Below the pieces are notes generated by a model that made no database searches, had not been told where the DNA came from, and saw nothing but the letters and a program-made list of their open reading frames with translations. 64,000 nucleotides of DNA from G020354785 sp964521285 (GTDB taxonomy: Bacteria; Bacteroidota; Bacteroidia; Bacteroidales; UBA10428): NCBI GenBank assembly GCA_964521285.1, contig CAZFQS010000004.1:1-64000 (forward strand), written 5' to 3'. Made by a program: the position numbers and the translations under genes. Of this stretch, positions 24,990-33,574 are shown in pieces (positions within the stretch are counted from its first letter, which is position 1; each line of letters starts with the position of its first letter).

Positions 24990-27491
24990 TTACTTCCCTT
25001 TCTTCCCCGTTAGATCTTTCATTAATCCTGAATCAACAGACTTAAGATGCAGATCATGCTGTGGAAATGGTATCGTAATGCCGGCTGACTGTAATGCTTT
25101 ATTCACAACAACATTCACTTCACTCTGAATCCTTAATCTCTCATCGGCTTTATTAATCCAGAATAATAGCCTGAAATCAAGAGAGCTGCTGCCAAAACCT
25201 GTAAAAAGTGCAAGGGGTGCCGGCTCTTTAAGAACCTGGGGATGTCCGGAAGTAACATTCCTTAAAATGTCAAGTACCTTATCAGGATTAGTTCCATAAG
25301 CCACCCCTACCAAAACCTCTGCCCTCCTCTGCCTGTCAGTTAGCGTCCAGTTAATCAATTCCTTTGATATAAGGTTGCCATTTGGGACAATAACCTCAGA
25401 CCCTTCAAATGTGAATATGGTGCTGGAACGAATCCCTATCTCCTTAACAGTACCCCAGAATTCGCCAACCTCTATTATATCACCTACCTGTATAGGGCGT
25501 TCAAAAGCCAGGATAATACCTGAAACAAGGTTATTGAAAATATTCTGCAATCCAAAACCAATACCAACACCCAAAGCACCAAGCAGTATAGCCATCTTGC
25601 TCATATCCACACCGGCAGCAGCAATGGCAAATAAGAATCCTATCATGATGATTGTAATCCGCAGGATCAATGAAATTGCCCCGGGAACACCCCTCTTAAA
25701 TTTAAATTTGGGCGCCACCTCACCCTCAACAATTATCCTGATAAGCTTTGATATCCATAAAGTAAGCCATATTATCAGAATGAAAACCAGTATATTGCCA
25801 AGAGATAAACTGACAGTGCCAATTGATATGCTTTTGGTAAACAACCCTTGACCCCATTTATAGATGTCGTCCCAGATGGTAAACAAACTAAGTGTAAGAA
25901 TTAACCATAAAATCGAGGATACAACGTTTACAATACCTACAATTCTTTTATAAATATTATCACCGTATTGCCTTATTACATTAAGTTTCTGTAGACTTTT
26001 ACTGTTCATTGAAATTATTATAATGCTGTTAAGAGTAAGACTTAAAGCATAAAATATAAGTATAAGTGCAGCACTGTTTATAGTTGCATAGGTGATAAAT
26101 TCTGCCAAATGAACTGCACCTGCGATAGCTGCCAGAATTGCAATACTTAAAAGAATAAAACTCAAAGTTGCCAGACCGTACATAATTTTTCCAAGTCTGA
26201 GAGATAATATATATTCACGCACAGATTTGTTTTGCAGTATCCAGGCAAGGCATAACAAACCAAAAAGTATGATAAACATCAGGAAAATTCGGCTGAAAAG
26301 AGTATCTGTGAATAACAGGCTGTGTACCTGGATCAGCACAACAGAAACTACAGTAAAATATGCAAACCTCCTTATTTTTCTTGTAAGAATCTCATTAAGA
26401 ATGATTAAAACCGGAACAAGCAAGACAACCATATTGATAAGCTTGGCTGACTCAGGAATATTTTCATATAAAATATATGTCAGCAGAAAAGAAATAAGTA
26501 TTATGGATGATACCGGCCGTCTTATTATCTTATTAATGGCCGCAGCCTGGGGAATTTCTTCTCCTGCTATGAAATGTTTAAGATTTTTAAAGGAGAAAAG
26601 TATAAATACAAGAATTATGAGGAACAACATAAAGTGCAACAAGATTCTGAAAGAATAATTATGTACAAAGTCTTTTAATCTGGTCAGTGTATCATCAATA
26701 AAAGAACGTCTTTCCTTAAATATAACGGCTTCTTCCTTTGCTTTAAACACTTTCCATATGGGCGGTTGGTTAAGCTCAAAAAGCTTTTTGGTTGTAACCT
26801 CCTGGGCTAAATTTATTTTTCCCAGTATTTCGTTGACAAAGATCAGGCCTCTGGAAACCTGGACAAGTCTTTCCTGTAAGAATTCGGAATCTGACTGGGA
26901 AAAGGATTGAAGCTGCTCCAGTTTTTCTATTGTGGTTCTTATTTGTTGAACTACCATATCAGGTGCCTTAATTTTTTCTGCTGCCAGTAAGGTATTTTGC
27001 CATATTGCATGCATTTCTCCAAGCATGGTTATTTCATTTTCAAGTTTCTCGACGCGGCCCGTCAAATCACCCTGTTCATTCAGTAAAAGGGAATTTAGCA
27101 GAGACCACTCACTTTCGAGGTTAGAGAGATTCCTGAAGTTCAGGGATTCCATTTTATGTACCCCGGGATCTTCCCTGAGCAAGCTAATTCTGAATATCAG
27201 GGCGTCTGTTCTTGAGACAATAGCAGACTTATTACTTTCAGTTAAAAGATTTTTTTGTTTTTCCAGAATGAGAGAATTTGCCTCTGTTGCCTGCCTTGTT
27301 ATTTCAGGTATAGGTATAGAGGTAATTTCCTGTCTTGCCGTATCAGCTGACGGTGTTGATTGTGCTAAAACATTATTCTGCAATAGAAGAATTTGGAATA
27401 TTAAAAAAATCAACCAGGCAATATAGCTGGTATATGTCAGGTATTTACAGGATATTTCAGGGTCAAGATTTTTTCTTTCAATTGATTTCAT
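24990..27491 (-). CDS. Large MscS-family mechanosensitive channel
   Basis: 833 aa. An N-terminal hydrophobic segment (~22-44) is followed by a ~200-residue periplasmic helical, coiled-coil-rich region (to ~270), then about ten to eleven membrane helices (~285-640). The pore helix carries the MscS pattern of Gly/Ala pairs (Gly-Ala-Leu-Gly-Val-Gly-Ile-Gly-Phe-Gly-Leu-Gln-Asn) followed by Phe-Glu-Arg-Pro-Ile-Gln-Val-Gly-Asp-x-Ile-Glu-Val and Val-Pro-Asn-Gly-Asn-Leu in the cytoplasmic beta domain. The layout resembles MscK/YbdG-type long channels. It protects against osmotic downshock; no regulatory link to neighbours is visible. Confidence 0.92.
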   Translation of the reverse strand: MKSIERKNLDPEISCKYLTYTSYIAWLIFLIFQILLLQNNVLAQSTPSADTARQEITSIPIPEITRQATEANSLILEKQKNLLTESNKSAIVSRTDALIFRISLLREDPGVHKMESLNFRNLSNLESEWSLLNSLLLNEQGDLTGRVEKLENEITMLGEMHAIWQNTLLAAEKIKAPDMVVQQIRTTIEKLEQLQSFSQSDSEFLQERLVQVSRGLIFVNEILGKINLAQEVTTKKLFELNQPPIWKVFKAKEEAVIFKERRSFIDDTLTRLKDFVHNYSFRILLHFMLFLIILVFILFSFKNLKHFIAGEEIPQAAAINKIIRRPVSSIILISFLLTYILYENIPESAKLINMVVLLVPVLIILNEILTRKIRRFAYFTVVSVVLIQVHSLLFTDTLFSRIFLMFIILFGLLCLAWILQNKSVREYILSLRLGKIMYGLATLSFILLSIAILAAIAGAVHLAEFITYATINSAALILIFYALSLTLNSIIIISMNSKSLQKLNVIRQYGDNIYKRIVGIVNVVSSILWLILTLSLFTIWDDIYKWGQGLFTKSISIGTVSLSLGNILVFILIIWLTLWISKLIRIIVEGEVAPKFKFKRGVPGAISLILRITIIMIGFLFAIAAAGVDMSKMAILLGALGVGIGFGLQNIFNNLVSGIILAFERPIQVGDIIEVGEFWGTVKEIGIRSSTIFTFEGSEVIVPNGNLISKELINWTLTDRQRRAEVLVGVAYGTNPDKVLDILRNVTSGHPQVLKEPAPLALFTGFGSSSLDFRLLFWINKADERLRIQSEVNVVVNKALQSAGITIPFPQHDLHLKSVDSGLMKDLTGKKGK

Positions 27492-27803
27492 AATCAGGGT
27501 ATTATTTAGGATATAGCTAAAATAATAAAATTAATCATTCCTTAATAAATAGGAATTTATTTAGCATACTTTTATTAAAATGAAAGAATATGGTACAATA
27601 AACTGCCAGTGAACAAGTAGACAAGCTATGAGTTTCTCATGTCTTCTTTGCCAAAAAAAGACCGGATGGTTGTCATACAAATTAATGAAATTTTGAGGCA
27701 CTTGTTTCTTAAAAATAATAAGCTTAATTTTAGGTGAGGATTAATAAAATTTTCAGTTTAAAACACTTTCTGAAATTCATATTTAATAATTAATACAGAA
27801 AGT
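27492..27803. other. Intergenic region between divergent genes
   Basis: 312 bp, AT-rich, between the MscS gene (leftwards) and the small Cys protein (rightwards). The only structure I see is a 7-bp inverted repeat (27544-27550 / 27555-27561) with a 4-nt loop. It must hold both promoters, but no clear -33/-7 pair could be fixed. Confidence 0.5.
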
Positions 27804-28040
27804 ATGGATAATTCAATCTGTCCCAAGTATGAAAAATGCCCGATTTTCACGGGTGAGTCATTTATGCTGGAAGGATCAGGCCAGGTTTATAAAAATTTAT
27901 ATTGTTTGGCTGGCCCTGATAGGTTTCAAATCTGCAAAAGGTACATAGTTTCTGAAAAAACGGGTTTACCCGTACCTAAAAATATTATGCCCAACAGTGA
28001 ATTAAGTATAGAAGAAATAATCAGTAAAATAAAAAAATAA
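27804..28040 (+). CDS. Small four-cysteine protein
   Basis: 78 aa with Cys6, Cys12, Cys34 and Cys44 (pattern Cys-Pro-x4-Cys-Pro ... Tyr-Cys-x9-Cys-Lys-Arg-Tyr) and a helical, Lys/Glu-rich C-terminus. No signal peptide, so cytosolic. The spacing suits a zinc or iron-sulfur site. I have no firm family name; small proteins of this look occur in anaerobic Bacteroidota and other anaerobes. Followed by a hairpin at 28040-28079 and then, on the same strand, the PurF-like gene. Confidence 0.65.
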   Translation: MDNSICPKYEKCPIFTGESFMLEGSGQVYKNLYCLAGPDRFQICKRYIVSEKTGLPVPKNIMPNSELSIEEIISKIKK

Positions 28041-28079
28041 TTAAGTGACAGGGATAAAGTTTAATTTTGATCACTTAAT
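28040..28079 (+). terminator. 9-bp inverted repeat after the small Cys gene
   Basis: ATTAAGTGA (28040-28048) pairs perfectly with TCACTTAAT (28071-28079), starting on the last base of the stop codon. No T-run follows directly; it may terminate or stabilise the transcript. Confidence 0.4.
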
Positions 28080-28225
28080 ATCCAAAAACTTTTTAACAAA
28101 GAGATTTGCTATTAAGCAAATAATAAGAAATACAGATTGTTAATTTCTTTTTAGTCTGCATTCTTCAAATCGCACTGAAAAATCGTTTATTTTTAGTTCG
28201 GGTTTTTAATATAATTATCAGAATA

Positions 28226-29632
28226 ATGAGTGGTTTTTTCGGTAGTATTTCAAAGCACGATTGTGTTTTTGATGTTTTCTACGGTACTGATTATCACTCC
28301 CACCTGGGCACAAAGAGAGCCGGTCTGGCTTACTTCTCAAAGGAAAAAGGATTTCAGCGTGCTATTCATAACATTGAAGACGGCTATTTCAGAAATAAAT
28401 TCGAAAGCGATGTAAAAGGCTTTTCAGGAAATAGCGGAATTGGTGTTATCAGCGACACAGAGGCACAGCCTATTATGGTAACCTCACATATTGGCCGTTT
28501 TGCTGTTGCTACAGTCAGCAAGATTGTAAATATTGACGAACTTGAGGCTTACTTTCTGAAACAGAGGCGTACCTTTACAGAGATGAGTGATGGTAGTGTT
28601 AATCCTACTGAATTGATCACCATGCTTATTGCCGAGTGTGAAACCATTGAAGCTGGTATAGAAAACGTGTACGATAGAGTAAAGGGATCATGTTCGATGC
28701 TTATTCTCACTGAAGACAAGATTATTGCAGCACGTGATAAATTGGGCAGGACACCAATTATTATTGGTAAAAATGAAGACTCCTTCGCAGTAGGATTTGA
28801 GACCTGCTCATTTTCCAACCTTAATTACGAAGTAGTGAAGGTTATAGGACCCGGAGAGATAGTTCAGATTACTGCCGAAAGTTATGAACAGCTTAGAAAG
28901 CCGAATAAGAAGATGCAGATATGCGCATTCCTTTGGGTATATTTTGGATATCCACCGTCGTTTTATGAAGGGGTTAATGTAGATGAATGCCGCTACCGAT
29001 GTGGCGCAGCGCTGGCACGGAGAGATAAAACTGAGGCTGATTTTGTAGCCGGTATTCCTGATTCAGGTGTTGGCCATGCTTTGGGATACAGTAATGAAAG
29101 ACGCATACCCCTTAAACGCCCGTATTCAAAATATACTCCTACGTGGCCACGCAGCTTTATGCCGCAAAGCCAGGAAATGAGAGACCTTGTTGCCAAAATG
29201 AAACTTATTCCAAATAAATCACTTATTGAGGGAGGCAGAGGAATTTTTCTCGACGATTCAATAGTACGTGGTACACAGCTAAAGGATAACGTCCGGGATT
29301 TATATGCAGCAGGAATAAAGGAAATACATATGCGTATTGCTTGTCCCCCTCTGACCTATACATGTGAATTCCTGAATTTCAGCCGCTCCCGGTCTCATCT
29401 TGACCTTGCCGCTCGAAAAGCAGTCAGGCAGCTTGAAGGGACAGAAGATATAGAAATGAAAGATTACTCGGATACTAAAAATGGCAAATATGCGGAAATG
29501 GTAGAGCAGATAAGGAAAAACCTCAATTTCACCAGCCTTATGTATCAAAAACTTAATGACCTTGTGGATGCTATAGGGCTTCCCAAAGAAAAACTATGTA
29601 CCCATTGCTGGGACGGCTCAAGTTATTATTAG
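28226..29632 (+). CDS. PurF-like amidophosphoribosyltransferase lacking the N-terminal Cys
   Basis: 468 aa with an Ntn glutaminase-like half (~1-230) and a phosphoribosyltransferase half (~240-420). The PRPP motif Phe-Leu-Asp-Asp-Ser-Ile-Val-Arg-Gly-Thr is intact at ~341-350. PurF normally begins Met-Cys-Gly and uses Cys1 of the mature protein to hydrolyse glutamine; here residue 2 is Ser (Met-Ser-Gly-Phe-Phe-Gly), and no other Cys is near. Several Cys occur elsewhere, including a C-terminal Cys-Thr-His-Cys. From memory, related Bacteroides proteins also lack the Cys. Likely a Bacteroidota paralogue that uses ammonia or a partner, or acts on another amine. Other purine genes are absent here. 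Confidence 0.85.
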   Translation: MSGFFGSISKHDCVFDVFYGTDYHSHLGTKRAGLAYFSKEKGFQRAIHNIEDGYFRNKFESDVKGFSGNSGIGVISDTEAQPIMVTSHIGRFAVATVSKIVNIDELEAYFLKQRRTFTEMSDGSVNPTELITMLIAECETIEAGIENVYDRVKGSCSMLILTEDKIIAARDKLGRTPIIIGKNEDSFAVGFETCSFSNLNYEVVKVIGPGEIVQITAESYEQLRKPNKKMQICAFLWVYFGYPPSFYEGVNVDECRYRCGAALARRDKTEADFVAGIPDSGVGHALGYSNERRIPLKRPYSKYTPTWPRSFMPQSQEMRDLVAKMKLIPNKSLIEGGRGIFLDDSIVRGTQLKDNVRDLYAAGIKEIHMRIACPPLTYTCEFLNFSRSRSHLDLAARKAVRQLEGTEDIEMKDYSDTKNGKYAEMVEQIRKNLNFTSLMYQKLNDLVDAIGLPKEKLCTHCWDGSSYY

Positions 29633-29749
29633 TACTATTCCCCATTATTCCCTATTTCCCTTACTCCTAATTCCCTAATCTTTACTCCTGAATTAAATAA
29701 ACAATTCCCGGTTTATATTGTTATAATACATTAACTTAAAATATGAATT

Positions 29750-30385
29750 ATGAAAGCAAGAATTATACTCTCATTATTATTAGCTGTCGGGTTGTACAGT
29801 TTAATATTTGCAAAAACTGTAACAGTAACAAACAGCGGAAATACTTTTACTCCCGATGAAATAACAATTGAGCTGGGTGACACCGTTATTTTTAGTCTTG
29901 GATCTATACATAATGCTGTGGAAGTCAGTCAGGCCACATGGGAGGCTAATGGAAACGCTCCTAACGGAGGATTCAATATTGCATACGGAGGTGGAGAACT
30001 GGTATTAAGCACAGCTGGAACCTTTTATTATGTATGTACACCTCATGCTGCTCTGGGAATGAAAGGCATAATAACCGTCACCTCAACAATTACATCCTTA
30101 GAACAGGGTATTGTTGAAGACAATTCTGAAGCTATACTCAATGTATATCCAAATCCTGTATCTGATATGATGTATCTGACATTTGATGTAAATAAGCAGT
30201 CACGGATTAGTATTGATATTGTTGATATTACCGGTCGCACAACACAGAATCTAATAGATTCCGGGTACGAAACAGGTACATATTCTGAGAATGTAAGCCT
30301 CGGACATCTTAGGTCAGGCAAGTACTTTGTCATATATAAGTCAGAGTATGATAAGGCAGTTTGGCCTTTGCTATTAATAAAATAG
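29750..30385 (+). CDS. Secreted blue-copper (cupredoxin) protein with T9SS tail
   Basis: 211 aa. Signal peptide 1-21; plastocyanin-like domain ~22-112 with the type-1 copper ligands His54, Cys96, His99 and Met104 (Tyr-Tyr-Val-Cys-Thr-Pro-His-x4-Met). Residues ~128-211 are a type IX secretion C-terminal domain with Val-Tyr-Pro-Asn-Pro and a final Leu-Leu-Leu-Ile-Lys. It should be an extracellular or surface-attached electron carrier or copper binder. It stands alone, with a strong terminator at 30461-30493 downstream. Confidence 0.9.
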   Translation: MKARIILSLLLAVGLYSLIFAKTVTVTNSGNTFTPDEITIELGDTVIFSLGSIHNAVEVSQATWEANGNAPNGGFNIAYGGGELVLSTAGTFYYVCTPHAALGMKGIITVTSTITSLEQGIVEDNSEAILNVYPNPVSDMMYLTFDVNKQSRISIDIVDITGRTTQNLIDSGYETGTYSENVSLGHLRSGKYFVIYKSEYDKAVWPLLLIK

Positions 30386-30460
30386 ATCAGTCATTTAAAT
30401 ATCATCTGTTATACAATGGTATAAAGTGAGATAGTAAGTAGGCAGATAGTAAGTAAAGAT

Positions 30461-30493
30461 GGTCTAAGATTTTTTTCTTAGGCCCTTTTTTTG
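30461..30493 (+). terminator. Rho-independent terminator
   Basis: An 8-bp stem (GGTCTAAG / CTTAGGCC, one G-T wobble) with a T-rich loop is followed by a run of seven T. It ends the blue-copper transcript. Confidence 0.8.
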
Positions 30494-30498
30494 TTTAA

Positions 30499-30529
30499 GG
30501 GGACTGCGCCCTAAAAGGGCGCTGTCCCC
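30499..30529. repeat. Complete REP-like palindrome
   Basis: Two 13-bp arms (GGGGACTGCGCCC and GGGCGCTGTCCCC, one mismatch) around a TAAAA loop. This is the fullest copy of the dispersed GC-rich element in this window and lies between convergent genes. Confidence 0.75.
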
Positions 30530-30533
30530 TTCC

Positions 30534-31064
30534 CTATTCCCATTCCCTACCCGTTTCCTTATACAGTTTTTTAAGAAGTCTCCTCCCTATCACTTTTATT
30601 CCGCTGGAGCCTGTGGGGATCTGTTCTTCAATGGTGGCGATTAGTTCAATCTTTAGATCAGGCTCGAAGTCAGAGATTTTATATAAAAGCTCCATGCTGT
30701 AAGCCTTATTTGCTATGGATGATTTGTCATTAAGAAGCATTTCAAAACAAGTTTCAACTAATATACCAAGTTGTTCCTCATTAAATTCTAATGTTGTTTC
30801 TGCCAGTATTTTCATAAAATTTTTCCTCACACTTTCATTTTCAGGAAGCATATGTATTATTTTATTCAGATAGGGATCTATTAAGTGCTGATATTTCTGA
30901 ACACAGAATATGGCAGCGCGCGAAGCCCTCATGGATATCTTTCCTTTTCCGCTGAATGCCAGAGCCATGAGTTTTTCAAAATGCTCAGGATTATCACCTA
31001 CATTTTCAGCAACCATCTCTGCAATTAATTTTGAACTATCCACAAGCTGAGATTCAAAGTCCAT
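30534..31064 (-). CDS. HEAT/armadillo-like helical repeat protein
   Basis: 176 aa, all-helical, no signal peptide, one or two Cys. The sequence runs as about five helix pairs with HEAT-like spacing of Leu/Ile/Ala and a mid-helix Arg-Ala-Ser-Arg-Ala-Ala. The family is probably that of small HEAT-like uncharacterised proteins in Bacteroidota; these serve as protein-binding scaffolds. Transcribed divergently from the cupin gene, with about 75 bp between. Confidence 0.7.
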   Translation of the reverse strand: MDFESQLVDSSKLIAEMVAENVGDNPEHFEKLMALAFSGKGKISMRASRAAIFCVQKYQHLIDPYLNKIIHMLPENESVRKNFMKILAETTLEFNEEQLGILVETCFEMLLNDKSSIANKAYSMELLYKISDFEPDLKIELIATIEEQIPTGSSGIKVIGRRLLKKLYKETGREWE

Positions 31065-31138
31065 ATAAAAAAATATTTTATATTTGTTTTACTATAAATA
31101 TTTTAATTTTAACGTCAAACTTAATAAAAATTAATCCT

Positions 31139-31399
31139 ATGATGAAAGCAAAAAAACCAACCGAACAGGAAATTAATGAAACCAGTTCCTGGGGAACATG
31201 GGGAAAAGAACCTTCTGAATTCCCGTGGTACTATGATGATAAAGAAACCTGTTATATACTTGAGGGTGAGGCAACAGTTACTGATAATAAAGGAAATAAA
31301 ATTTCATTTGGTCCGGGTGACATGGTTGAATTTGAACGCGGTCTTGAATGTACCTGGAAAATCAACAAAACAATAAAGAAGAAGTACAAATTCGGGTAG
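31139..31399 (+). CDS. Small single-domain cupin (EutQ/DUF861-like)
   Basis: 86 aa from tandem ATGs at 31139/31142; an upstream extension to 31031 would run into the divergent gene and is not credible. One cupin barrel: Glu-Thr-Cys-Tyr-Ile-Leu-Glu-Gly-Glu-Ala-Thr-Val-Thr-Asp, then Phe-Gly-Pro-Gly-Asp-Met-Val-Glu-Phe. The Trp-Gly-x-Trp start and Cys-Thr-Trp end match the DUF861 type related to EutQ and ureidoglycine aminohydrolase. The usual metal-binding His residues are absent, so it may bind a ligand without metal. Cytosolic; substrate unknown. Confidence 0.8.
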   Translation: MMKAKKPTEQEINETSSWGTWGKEPSEFPWYYDDKETCYILEGEATVTDNKGNKISFGPGDMVEFERGLECTWKINKTIKKKYKFG

Positions 31400-31747
31400 T
31401 TAGTCAAAAAAATCAAAATATTTAATCTTAGTTTTTGCCTGATCTAATTTTTTTTTATTTATTTGACCTTGAATTTACAAATTATTTAAGTCAGCCAGCA
31501 AAAGGCAACATAAGATTTAAAAACCTTATTTGAAATTATTATTAAAATAAGATCTTTATAAAGGAAGTTTTTTAAATCTTATTCTTTACACATTTTTCGA
31601 CTACTGCTAAATCAATTTTTTTCAGGGGCCATGTGATATTGCGGATTATTAACCGGTCTGAAGAATAACCGCGCTTTATTGCTGGTGGTTATAAAAAGTA
31701 GATGTGTTAAGTTGAAGCCCAACCTAAATCTCTATATATATCTGTGT
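31400..31747. other. Non-coding stretch with a long imperfect hairpin
   Basis: About 350 bp with no gene. At 31510-31582 a 14-bp perfect inverted repeat (ATAAGATTTAAAAA / its complement at 31569-31582) encloses a second 7-bp hairpin (31525-31531 / 31545-31551). This may be a terminator relic, an RNA structure or a miniature repeat. The remainder (31583-31747) shows nothing I recognise. Confidence 0.5.
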
Positions 31748-31782
31748 AAAAAAAAGGGCCGCTTGTCTGCAGCCCTTTTTTT
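31748..31782. terminator. Bidirectional rho-independent terminator
   Basis: A-run plus GGGC pairs with GCCC plus T-run around a 12-nt loop, so it can end transcripts from both sides: the cupin gene from the left and the radical SAM gene (31873-33027) from the right. Confidence 0.8.
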
Positions 31783-31804
31783 ATTAAAAGTTATTTTACT
31801 GGCT

Positions 31805-31871
31805 CAATAGAACAATAGAACAATAGAACAATAGAACAATTCAGCAATTTAACAATAGAACAATACAACAA
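31805..31871. repeat. Tandem 8-bp repeat (CAATAGAA)
   Basis: Four in-register copies of CAATAGAA (31805-31836) are followed by degenerate copies up to 31871, just after the 3' end of the radical SAM gene. Simple-sequence array prone to slippage; non-coding. Confidence 0.7.
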
Positions 31872-31872
31872 T

Positions 31873-33027
31873 CTACTTCCACACTCCGGGTATATTTTCA
31901 CCACAATACTTACATTTATTGTCTGTAATATTATTTGCCACAATTTGATATCCCCGTCTTTCAATCAGCACCTTTTTGCATTTGGGGCAGTATGTGTTTT
32001 CTGCTTTGGCGCCAGGGACATTTCCTATGTAAACAAACTTAATTCCTGCTTTCAGGGCGATCTCTCTTGCTTTTTGAAGTGTTGCCACAGGTGTTGATGG
32101 TAGTTGTGTTAACTTGTACTGGGGATGAAACCTGCTAAAATGCAGGGGATAATTATATAAATTGTTATTATATAACCAGTCACACATTTTTTTAATCATG
32201 TCGAAATCATCTGTCCAGCTGGGAACAATAAGATTTGTTATCTCCAGCCATACACCTTCTTCACTGAGAACTTTAAGTGTGTTAAGAACAGGCTGCAATG
32301 TTCCCCCGTTAAGTTTAAGATATATGCTGTCGCTAAAAGATTTTAAATCAACATTTGCTGCATCTATATATTTTACAAGATCCCGTAAAGGTTTTTCATT
32401 AATATAACCTGCAGTTACCAAAACGTTTTTTATGCCCCTCTCTCTGGCAAGCTTTGATGAGTCGTAAGTATATTCATAAAAAGTAATGGGCTCCGAATAA
32501 GTGTAAGCTATGGACTCACAATTATCTTTAGCTGCTCTCTCAACCAGTGCCCGTGGCATTAAATCATAGTTTTTGGTTTTGCGAGGTGAAGTCTGTGAAA
32601 TGGTCCAGTTCTGACAGTTCAGGCATGCAAGGTTGCACCCTGCAGTAGCTACTGAAAAAGAATTGCTTGCAGGTAAAAAGTGAAAGAGAGGTTTCTTTTC
32701 AATAGGATCAATATGAACGGCACACGGATTACCATAGGCAATTGTATAGAGCTTTCCTCCCTCATTTACCCTGTTATTACATGTACTTAGTTCACCTTCC
32801 TTAAGTGTACACTCATTAGGACAAATCAAGCATTTTACACCGCGCGCTGTCTGAGTATAATGAGATGCTTCCTTACTCCACTTCCAAAGGTCTTTGCCAG
32901 CAATACTCTTCCAGGAACCTGAATCTATATTGTTAGCAAAAAGCTTATTCTTAAAGCTCAGGCATATTCCTGTAACACCGAGAATCCCGGTTTTGATAAA
33001 TTGGCGTTTATCTATTCTGTTATTCAT
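31873..33027 (-). CDS. Exported AmmeMemoRadiSam-type radical SAM enzyme
   Basis: 384 aa. The radical SAM cluster motif Cys131-x3-Cys135-x2-Cys138 lies in Ala-Gly-Cys-Asn-x-x-Cys-x-x-Cys-Gln-Asn-Trp. An N-terminal Cys-rich knuckle (Cys66, 69, 73, 83) and a C-terminal zinc-ribbon-like pair (Cys-Pro-x-Cys ... Cys-x-x-Cys) frame the barrel, as in the AmmeMemoRadiSam-system protein related to pyruvate-formate-lyase activases. Residues ~5-30 (Asp-Lys-Arg-Gln-Phe-Ile-Lys then hydrophobic) resemble a Tat leader, with Lys-Arg for Arg-Arg. The usual partners AMMECR1 and MEMO1 are not in the window. Substrate unknown. Confidence 0.87.
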   Translation of the reverse strand: MNNRIDKRQFIKTGILGVTGICLSFKNKLFANNIDSGSWKSIAGKDLWKWSKEASHYTQTARGVKCLICPNECTLKEGELSTCNNRVNEGGKLYTIAYGNPCAVHIDPIEKKPLFHFLPASNSFSVATAGCNLACLNCQNWTISQTSPRKTKNYDLMPRALVERAAKDNCESIAYTYSEPITFYEYTYDSSKLARERGIKNVLVTAGYINEKPLRDLVKYIDAANVDLKSFSDSIYLKLNGGTLQPVLNTLKVLSEEGVWLEITNLIVPSWTDDFDMIKKMCDWLYNNNLYNYPLHFSRFHPQYKLTQLPSTPVATLQKAREIALKAGIKFVYIGNVPGAKAENTYCPKCKKVLIERRGYQIVANNITDNKCKYCGENIPGVWK

Positions 33028-33211
33028 TTAATTCTTTTTACATATTCATTACCACACATTTCCCAATCAGATAAAACTGATAAAGGAAGTAGCTATAAGC
33101 AAAATTATTAAATTCTTCACCAAATCATTATAATTTAACATTTAAACATTATATGTGCAATCTGACTGTTCCACCAGACGTCAGTGTTTCCGTACTTTGT
33201 TTAACCATACT

Positions 33212-33574
33212 TTAACAGGTAATATGAAACATTCCGACCTTTGGTTCTCCTTTTCCGTTCCAAATCTTTATTGCATCAGGTGTGGGCTCACAGATTACCT
33301 TACAATTCTTTGATTTAAAATAATTAAGAGCCTCCCTGGATAGCTCCAGTGCATTATACTGTCCGGCCCCTATTATCACGTATTTAGCACCTTCCTCATA
33401 AATGAATTTGGCTTCCTTTTTTGATACAATATGAGAAGTGCCGTATTTTTCCTTTGACAGCTTTTTTTTCCTCTTCTCTATTGTATTGTCAATCCTTATT
33501 ATCACATCATTATCATACTTGTTCCCGTTTATAGTTATTGAGCCGAACCTTGTATTATCAATTACCGGTTTCAT
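33212..33574 (-). CDS. Mth938-like (DUF498) domain protein
   Basis: 120 aa, a whole Mth938/AAMDC-type domain: Phe-Gly-Ser-Ile-x-Ile-Asn-Gly start, Ser-Lys-Lys-Glu, Ile-Ile-Gly-Ala-Gly-Gln-Tyr-Asn-Ala-Leu, and a final Met-Phe-His-Ile-Thr-Cys. Members are small soluble alpha/beta proteins of undetermined function. Stands alone between the radical SAM gene and the divergent TonB receptor. Confidence 0.85.
   Translation of the reverse strand: MKPVIDNTRFGSITINGNKYDNDVIIRIDNTIEKRKKKLSKEKYGTSHIVSKKEAKFIYEEGAKYVIIGAGQYNALELSREALNYFKSKNCKVICEPTPDAIKIWNGKGEPKVGMFHITC

Noticed and set aside
25375..25851. Plus-strand frame opposite the MscS pore region
   Set aside because: Shadow of a conserved membrane-protein segment.
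31031..31138. Longer N-terminus for the small cupin
   Set aside because: The extra residues overlap the divergent gene, are membrane-like and do not belong to the cupin family.
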